Positions 7,493 to 12,619 of a DNA stretch of 12,619 nucleotides are shown in pieces. Position 1 is the first letter of the stretch, and each line of letters starts with the position of its first letter. The notes under the pieces were generated by a model that made no database searches, was not told the origin of the DNA, and saw nothing but the letters and a program-made list of their open reading frames with translations. The stretch comes from CAKVOD01 sp050872805 (GTDB lineage: Bacteria; Bacillota; Clostridia; Christensenellales; UBA1242): contig JBNMHN010000030.1 of the NCBI GenBank assembly GCA_050872805.1, positions 1 to 12,619 on the forward strand, in the 5' to 3' direction. The translations under genes and the position numbers were made by a program.

Positions 7493-7526
7493 CTTAGTTT
7501 TTGCAAAGCAACATTTATTTTTCCAA

Positions 7527-7532
7527 ATTATA
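7527..7532 (-). promoter_or_regulatory. Extended -10 promoter of the exporter operon
   Basis: TGCTATAAT on the minus strand is an extended -10 with a perfect TATAAT (7532-7527). At 17 bp upstream the sequence is GTGGAA, a poor -35. The transcript would start near 7520 and carry a leader of about 44 bases with the ribosome site. Confidence 0.6.
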
Positions 7533-7800
7533 GCATATTTTTTTGTTTTTTCCACTAAATTGAGTACCATATTTTGCTATTTTAGCAGTTATGTGTGGCA
7601 TTTTTGCGCATTAGCCCGCAAAAAACGAACATTAAGAACAAGCATTAACATTAATTATCAATATATTTTGCCCCATTTTTAAGTAGGACTTGCATTGCAC
7701 TGCTAATTTGTTTGCCGTTTCAAAACAATATAAGCACACTAAACGACACCCGCACCTATTTCGCCTCAAAATTTCTATGAATATATCAAGTTGGCACATA
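7533..7800. other. Divergent intergenic region
   Basis: This AT-rich stretch lies between the leftward exporter operon and the rightward recF. It contains two small inverted repeats: TGCTA (7575-7579) with TAGCA (7583-7587), and TTTTTGCG (7601-7608) with CGCAAAAA (7617-7624). The second could be an operator or a weak hairpin. I found no coding frame with a convincing start, no tRNA and no DnaA-box cluster. Confidence 0.5.
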
Positions 7801-7801
7801 C

Positions 7802-7830
7802 TTGCATAAAATTTGATTTTGTGGTATAAT
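7802..7830 (+). promoter_or_regulatory. Promoter of recF (leaderless)
   Basis: TTGCAT (7802-7807), a 17-bp spacer ending in TGTGG, then TATAAT (7825-7830). The TG one base before the hexamer makes it an extended -10. The recF ATG begins at 7837, six bases after the hexamer, where transcription is expected to start. There is no ribosome site between. Confidence 0.75.
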
Positions 7831-7836
7831 AAATGT

Positions 7837-8922
7837 ATGAAAATTAAGCGTTTGGAATTGCAAAATTTTCGCAACTACGAGCACCAAATTATTGAGTTTA
7901 ACGACGGGCTGAATGTGCTGATTGGCAAAAACGCGCAAGGCAAAACAAACCTTGTCGAGGCAATCAACTTTTGCTGCATAGGTAAGAGTCACCGCACGAG
8001 CAAGGAGCGCGAACTCATCAACTTTGATAAAGAGAAAGCCAAAATCAAGGTAGTATGCGAAAAAGTCGCGGGCGAAAAAACTGTTGAAATATTGTTGTCA
8101 AAAACTGAAAAAAAGATTATCCGCATCAATGGTATGTCGATTTTGCGTATCGGCGAACTTTTTGGAAATGTCAATGCCGTTTTCTTTTCGCCAGACGACC
8201 TAAAACTTGTCAAGGAAAGCCCTGTTGACAGGCGAAAATTTTTGGACATAGACTTGTCGCAAATGTCGAAGGTTTATTTTTATAACCTTTTGCGATACGA
8301 AAAAATACTTGCTCAACGAAACAAACTTTTGAAAGATAGTTTTGATAAAACCATTGCAAAAAACGGGCTTGATGTTTGGAACGAACAACTCTCTCAAGTA
8401 GGCGCAAAAATAATTTTCGCCCGCCACAACTTCACTTGTAATCTAAACGCTATTGCGCACGACATTCACGCGCGCTTGACGGACAATGCGGAAAACCTAC
8501 AAATCACATACACGGGGCTTGACGGCACGAATGTCGATGATGTATATCGCAAACTCTATGCCGCGCTTGAAGAAGCGACCGAAAAAGATTTGAGTCTCGG
8601 TTATACAACCGTGGGGCCTCATCGCGACGACCTCAAAATCGTTTGCAACGACATTGACTTGCGAAGTTTTGGCTCACAAGGGCAGCAAAGGACGTCCGCC
8701 CTTTCACTAAAACTTGCCGAACTTGAAATTTTCAAAGACGAAATCGGCGAATACCCCATTTTGATTTTGGACGATGTTTTGAGCGAACTTGACGACGCTA
8801 GGTGCCAAAAATTGCTTTCAAACATATCAAATGTTCAAACAATTTTGACAGGCACTTCATTTTCGTACCCATATAAATCTACGAAATTTACCATTCAAAA
8901 CGGAAAAATTATACAAAACTAA
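7837..8922 (+). CDS. recF: RecF, DNA gap repair and recombination mediator
   Basis: RecF is an SMC-like ATPase that binds gapped DNA and, with RecO and RecR, helps load RecA. The 361-residue length is normal. It opens MKIKRLELQNFRNYE, with Walker A GKNAQGKTN at 30-38, then CCIGKSHRTS, the AFFSPDDLKLVKESP-like region, GPHRDDL, the signature FGSQGQQRTSALSLKLAE and Walker B ILILDDVLSELDD near the C-terminus. All match the Bacillus subtilis protein closely. The ATG at 7837 fits the family start; an upstream in-frame TTG at 7813 overlaps the promoter. No Shine-Dalgarno precedes the ATG, so a leaderless mRNA is likely. Unusually for Bacillota, dnaA, dnaN and gyrB are not next to it; the next gene is ttcA-like. 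Confidence 0.97.
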   Translation: MKIKRLELQNFRNYEHQIIEFNDGLNVLIGKNAQGKTNLVEAINFCCIGKSHRTSKERELINFDKEKAKIKVVCEKVAGEKTVEILLSKTEKKIIRINGMSILRIGELFGNVNAVFFSPDDLKLVKESPVDRRKFLDIDLSQMSKVYFYNLLRYEKILAQRNKLLKDSFDKTIAKNGLDVWNEQLSQVGAKIIFARHNFTCNLNAIAHDIHARLTDNAENLQITYTGLDGTNVDDVYRKLYAALEEATEKDLSLGYTTVGPHRDDLKIVCNDIDLRSFGSQGQQRTSALSLKLAELEIFKDEIGEYPILILDDVLSELDDARCQKLLSNISNVQTILTGTSFSYPYKSTKFTIQNGKIIQN

Positions 8923-8926
8923 AGGT
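8921..8926 (+). promoter_or_regulatory. Ribosome binding site overlapping the recF stop
   Basis: AAAGGT begins inside the recF TAA stop and lies five bases before the ATG at 8932. This implies that the two genes are cotranscribed and possibly translationally coupled. Confidence 0.6.
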
Positions 8927-8931
8927 AACTT

Positions 8932-9642
8932 ATGGAAATATTTTCAAAATTTGTAAAAGCAATCAAGGAATTTAACCTTGTAAATAATGGCGACAAAATC
9001 GCAATCGGACTTTCGGGCGGCAAAGATAGTTTGACGCTTGTTGACCTTTTTAGCAAACTAAAAAAGACTACAATTGTCGATTTTGAGTTCAAGGTTATCA
9101 CGATTGATATGTTTGACGGGCAATATGACTTGTCAAAACTCAGTGAGTTTTGCAAGTCGCGCGGCGTCGAACTTCACATTGTCAAAACGCAAATCTACGA
9201 CATCCTATTTAATGTGCGAAAAGAAAAGAACCCTTGCAGTCTTTGCTCCAGTCTCCGCAAAGGGCAACTTGTCAGCGCGGCAAAAGAACTTGGCTGCAAC
9301 AAAATTGCGCTCGGGCATCACGGCGACGATTTTATCGAAACATTTTTTATGAGTCTTGCGTTTGAGTCGCGACTCTCGACATTCTCGCCGCTATCGTACC
9401 TTGACCGCTCAAAAGTTTATCAAATTCGCCCGCTCATTTATATTCGCGAAAACGAAATCATCAATTATTCAAAGGATTTCCCGATTTTCAAAAATCCTTG
9501 CCCTGCCGACAAACACACTAAGCGCCAAGAAATCAAAGAGACGCTCGCTGAGTTTGAAAAGGTCAACAAAGACTTTCGCGACAATGTGCTAGTAGCGCTA
9601 CTCGACAAATCACGACATCAAAACTTTTTTGCAGGACAATGA
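8932..9642 (+). CDS. TtcA-like tRNA sulfurtransferase
   Basis: This is a PP-loop ATPase of the TtcA/TtuA group, which adenylates a tRNA base and replaces oxygen with sulfur; TtcA makes 2-thiocytidine at position 32. The 236-residue protein has the PP-loop SGGKDS (28-33), the CxxC in PCSLCSSLRKG (Cys102 and Cys105), the GHHGDDFIET motif (128-137) and a third cysteine in NPCPADKHTKRQE (Cys190). Three such cysteines hold the [4Fe-4S] cluster in TtcA. It lacks a long C-terminal extension, so it is shorter than Escherichia coli TtcA (about 310 residues), as many Bacillota homologues are. The exact target base is not certain. It lies 9 bp after recF and is probably in its operon. Confidence 0.88.
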   Translation: MEIFSKFVKAIKEFNLVNNGDKIAIGLSGGKDSLTLVDLFSKLKKTTIVDFEFKVITIDMFDGQYDLSKLSEFCKSRGVELHIVKTQIYDILFNVRKEKNPCSLCSSLRKGQLVSAAKELGCNKIALGHHGDDFIETFFMSLAFESRLSTFSPLSYLDRSKVYQIRPLIYIRENEIINYSKDFPIFKNPCPADKHTKRQEIKETLAEFEKVNKDFRDNVLVALLDKSRHQNFFAGQ

Positions 9643-9665
9643 TTTTCCTGCTTTTAATTTTTTTC
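9631..9665 (+). terminator. Terminator of the recF operon
   Basis: GCAGGA (9631-9636) pairs with TCCTGC (9646-9651) around a 9-base loop, followed by TTTTAATTTTTTT. The left arm is within the last codons of the ttcA-like gene and the loop holds its TGA stop. The stem is short but the T-rich tail is good. Confidence 0.7.
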
Positions 9666-9684
9666 AACAATTTTTCACACAGTC

Positions 9685-9713
9685 TTTACAAATTTTTAGC
9701 GATTTGGTATAAT
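9685..9713 (+). promoter_or_regulatory. Promoter of the large helicase gene
   Basis: TTTACA (9685-9690), a 17-bp spacer ending in TGG, then TATAAT (9708-9713): a near-consensus promoter with an extended -10. GAAGGAAG (9719-9726) follows as the ribosome site, six bases before the ATG at 9733. The helicase therefore has its own transcription start after the recF operon terminator. Confidence 0.8.
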
Positions 9714-9732
9714 AAACCGAAGGAAGTAAAAT

Positions 9733-12619
9733 ATGAAATCAATTTATACATATTATAAAGAAAGATTAATCGAAATCAGCGGCAAAAACAGAAGTTTGTT
9801 TGCCAAAAAAATTAGCAAAAAATACGCCTTTGACATCGGAAAACTGCTTGACGGCGACTACGACGTCATCAACGAATTTGTCGACTTTTTGTGGAACGAC
9901 CGACGCTATAGTTTCCCGATTGTTTCTTCAAAGGACAAAGAACGCATTGCAAAGAACTTAGGCATTGAGCACGAATTTGCAGTTCGCAAGCAAAATATGG
10001 AAAAACTTGAGGGCAAAGAAAAGAGCGAGGAAGCATTCCGCATCCAGCGAAACTTTCGCGAAGAAACAAAGAAAGCGCTTTTGTCGGAAGTTAACGACCT
10101 CAAAAACTTCAAGCGCGACATTGAGGAGTTTGCAAGAGAAACAGGACGCTACGAAATGTACGTCGGCTACCCTTTCATCACAGGCTACATCGGCAAAGAT
10201 TTGCAAATCAAAGCGCCGCTACTATTGTTCCCTTGCACAATCAATGTTATTGACGAACAAAATGTCGAAATTGAGTTGCGCAGAGATGAGAACATTCAAC
10301 TCAACAAGGTGTTCATTCTTGCCTACGCAAAGCAACACAAAATCAACACTGAGGACCTTGAAATGGAATTCAGGAGTCCGCTTGCAGTGTCTTTTAAGAA
10401 TGTGGGCGAAGTTGTCGATTATCTAAAGAAATTTGGCATCAAAATCGACTACCAACCGCGCAAAGGTATGTTTGTCTATGAAAAGACGAAAGAACCTGCC
10501 GTCGGTGACGGGCTTGAAATCAAGCAACTTTGCACTGTCGGGCGCTATCCGCTTGCAAACAGCATTTACAACGACTACACTATGCTTGAAAAGCGCCGCT
10601 TGACTAATGAGGCTATCAACGAACTTTTGAACACAGGTTTTCCAAAGAAAAACAAAAAGGTCGACACAAATTTATATACAATCAACAACCTTGACTACGC
10701 ACAAACAAGTTGCGTTGCAAATGTCAATCTCGACGGCAATATGGTCATCTATGGCCCGCCGGGTACAGGTAAGTCACAAACGATTGTCAACATTATCTCC
10801 GACGCGCTTTGCAAGCACAAACGCGTGTTAGTTGTTTCGCAAAAGAAAGCCGCGCTTGACGTCGTTTTCAATCGACTTGGAACGCTCAACAACAAAGTTA
10901 TGTTCCTAGTCGACCCTGAAAAGAGCAAAAACGAGTTTTACGACCGCGCTCGCACGACGCACCTTGAAACACTAAACTACAAGCCAATGGATTTTGCTGA
11001 AAACTATGAGAATATCAAAGACAAAATCGGCTGCGAGGAGCGCGAACTAAAAATCATTTCCGACACACTGTTTGAGCCAACGCCATTTGGTATTTCGCTG
11101 CAACAAATGTACGCAAACTCACACATCATCGGCAAAAATACATATGAATACACAATCTACAAAAACCTTTCAAAAAATCCAAAACTAATGTCACTCAACT
11201 ACTTTGATTTGAGCGAAAGTTTGCGCGTCATCAAAGAGAAAAATAAGGGCGAACATTATTATAACTACCTTGAATCGAAAAAAACAAACCCACTGATTGA
11301 CAACATTAAAAGTGACTTGAACATTCACACAATCAACCAAACTCTTGCACACTTAAAGGAACTGACAAGTTCGCGCATTGTTCCGTTTGATACGGCAAAG
11401 TATCCAAACTCAAAGCAGTTGATTGCATACTACCTTGACAAGAAAATCGACTCCGAAGACTTGAACCCGCTTGTTAAGTTCGTCGCGAAAATCGACCACC
11501 CAAAAGAATACAAGAATTTGCAAACAAGTTACGTTTTGCTTCCAATGCTGCCTTTTACCAAAAACAAAATTACCAAAATTGAGCAAGACATTGAAGATAA
11601 CTTTAGAAAAACTCTTGACGCGATTGAAGAGTACACCAAAGACTATGAGTTTTTAAACGACGTCTTGACTGAAGAAGGATATATAATGATGATAGATAAT
11701 ATCCTCAACGGAAACACCTTGTACCTAAGACTTTTGATGAACGCCCTAAACTCATATGTCGACATTCGCGACCTCAATAACACGCTAAAGAGTTTGACCG
11801 ACAACGAAAAGATTGTCCTCAACTTTGCTTACAGCACAACCGATAGTTACGCGCGCTTTAAGGACACGCTAGATTACCTGCTACCTGTGCGCATTTACAT
11901 TGAAGTTGTCGATCTAGAAGAAAAATATAAACTTAACCTTGCAAAAATTCTTGACTACGACAACACAAAAAACCGCATTCTTTCATTGAATGCCGACTTG
12001 CGCGACGTGTGCAAAAACATTTGTGACGGGACGTTCAAGCAAGAATACATTGAAAAGCACAAGGATGCACAAGCAAGCAAAAACTTCTTATATCAAATTT
12101 CAAAAACGCAAAATCAATGGCCAATTCGCAAGTTTATGGAAGTTTACGGCGAATATATGTTTGACCTGTTCCCTTGCTGGCTGCTTTCGCCTGAGAGCGT
12201 TAGCACGATTATGCCGCTAACAAAAAATTTGTTTGACATCGTATTGTTTGATGAAGCATCACAAGTTTTTGTTGAAAATACACTGCCTGTTATCTATCGC
12301 GGCAAAAACATTGTCGTTGCGGGTGACTCAAAGCAGTTGCGCCCAACTGCAACGTTTATGAAACGCTATCTCGGCGCTGACCTTGACGAAAATCTTGATT
12401 ACGCCACACAAGCAGCGCTAGAAGTCGAGAGTTTGCTTGACCTTGCGATGACGCGTTATAAATGCACGCACTTGACGTATCACTATCGTAGCCGCAATGA
12501 AGAATTAATCAATTTCTCAAACCACGCCTTTTACGAAAATCGCTTACAAATTGCGCCTAACACGACAAAAAACAAAGGCAAAAAGCCGATTGAGCGCGTT
12601 ATGGTCGAGGGTAAGTGGA
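9733..12619 (+). CDS. Giant SF1 helicase, DUF4011/COG1112 type (partial)
   Basis: The frame is open for 962 codons and runs off the window without a stop. The N-terminus (YKERLIEISGKNRSLF, residues 8-23) matches the DUF4011 type, and a GYPFITGYI then KAPLLLFPCTI segment follows near 145-170. Helicase motifs: Walker A GPPGTGKS (341-348), motif Ia VLVVSQKKAAL (365-375), motif II DEASQ (840-844), motif III GDSKQLRPT (864-872) and HYRSRNEELINFSN from 917. About 465 residues separate Ia from II, the long insertion typical of this COG1112 group. Motifs V and VI and any C-terminal nuclease-like domain (known in relatives) lie outside the window. DNA or RNA unwinding is expected. A defence role is possible, because COG1112 helicases occur in Mokosh-type systems, but nothing here proves it. 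The start has a good ribosome site and promoter. Confidence 0.93.
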   Translation, partial: MKSIYTYYKERLIEISGKNRSLFAKKISKKYAFDIGKLLDGDYDVINEFVDFLWNDRRYSFPIVSSKDKERIAKNLGIEHEFAVRKQNMEKLEGKEKSEEAFRIQRNFREETKKALLSEVNDLKNFKRDIEEFARETGRYEMYVGYPFITGYIGKDLQIKAPLLLFPCTINVIDEQNVEIELRRDENIQLNKVFILAYAKQHKINTEDLEMEFRSPLAVSFKNVGEVVDYLKKFGIKIDYQPRKGMFVYEKTKEPAVGDGLEIKQLCTVGRYPLANSIYNDYTMLEKRRLTNEAINELLNTGFPKKNKKVDTNLYTINNLDYAQTSCVANVNLDGNMVIYGPPGTGKSQTIVNIISDALCKHKRVLVVSQKKAALDVVFNRLGTLNNKVMFLVDPEKSKNEFYDRARTTHLETLNYKPMDFAENYENIKDKIGCEERELKIISDTLFEPTPFGISLQQMYANSHIIGKNTYEYTIYKNLSKNPKLMSLNYFDLSESLRVIKEKNKGEHYYNYLESKKTNPLIDNIKSDLNIHTINQTLAHLKELTSSRIVPFDTAKYPNSKQLIAYYLDKKIDSEDLNPLVKFVAKIDHPKEYKNLQTSYVLLPMLPFTKNKITKIEQDIEDNFRKTLDAIEEYTKDYEFLNDVLTEEGYIMMIDNILNGNTLYLRLLMNALNSYVDIRDLNNTLKSLTDNEKIVLNFAYSTTDSYARFKDTLDYLLPVRIYIEVVDLEEKYKLNLAKILDYDNTKNRILSLNADLRDVCKNICDGTFKQEYIEKHKDAQASKNFLYQISKTQNQWPIRKFMEVYGEYMFDLFPCWLLSPESVSTIMPLTKNLFDIVLFDEASQVFVENTLPVIYRGKNIVVAGDSKQLRPTATFMKRYLGADLDENLDYATQAALEVESLLDLAMTRYKCTHLTYHYRSRNEELINFSNHAFYENRLQIAPNTTKNKGKKPIERVMVEGKW

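Noticed and set aside
7533..7800. Replication origin near recF
   Set aside because: I found no cluster of TTATNCACA boxes, and dnaA and dnaN are absent.
7813..7836. Upstream TTG (7813) as recF start
   Set aside because: It lies within the promoter and adds residues not found in RecF proteins; the ATG at 7837 fits the family start.
9965..10426. 153-codon plus-strand frame and the minus-strand frames across 9869-10206
   Set aside because: They are shadows of the helicase frame, with repetitive Arg/Ser/Lys-rich translations and no ribosome sites.
1..12619. CRISPR array, insertion sequence or prophage
   Set aside because: No regularly spaced repeats, transposase, integrase or terminal inverted repeats were seen.

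Overview
The window looks like chromosome from a low-to-mid GC bacterium of the Bacillota type, probably an uncultured Clostridia-like lineage. The evidence is strong Shine-Dalgarno sites with ATG, GTG and TTG starts, TATAAT promoters often with an extended -10, a RecF closely resembling the Bacillus protein, and a lipoprotein-type ABC importer. TGA is used as a stop and Trp is TGG, so the code is standard. The taxon is an inference.

Layout. Positions 1-158 hold the tail of something read rightward, two copies of a GC-rich 18-bp repeat and a rightward terminator. Positions 159-2460 (minus strand) are a three-gene ABC importer operon: lipoprotein, permease, short ATPase, of the SsuABC/TauABC/ThiXYZ kind. 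Positions 2564-3565 (minus) hold an unrecognised 333-residue soluble protein with tandem near-consensus promoters, a strong ribosome site and its own terminator. Positions 3631-7476 (minus) encode the two halves of a heterodimeric ABC exporter. The upstream half carries the degenerate ATP site and has one in-frame TAA between Walker A and the Q-loop. The downstream half is canonical, with a ~100-residue charged N-terminal tail.

After a 360-bp divergent intergenic region, the plus strand carries recF (7837-8922) and a TtcA-like tRNA thiolation enzyme (8932-9642), ending in a terminator. Next comes the start of a very large DUF4011/COG1112-type superfamily I helicase (9733 to beyond the window edge). 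It stays open for 962 codons and is cut before its last helicase motifs and any C-terminal domain.

The points most worth following are: (1) the single nonsense codon in an otherwise intact exporter subunit; (2) two unrelated genes (recF and the lipoprotein gene) whose ATG lies exactly six bases after a TGTGGTATAAT box, with no ribosome site, implying leaderless mRNAs; (3) the giant helicase, a class that occurs in some anti-phage systems; and (4) the unknown, apparently well-expressed 333-residue protein. I see no clearly new multi-gene system within the window; the helicase is the best lead and most of its diagnostic part lies outside.
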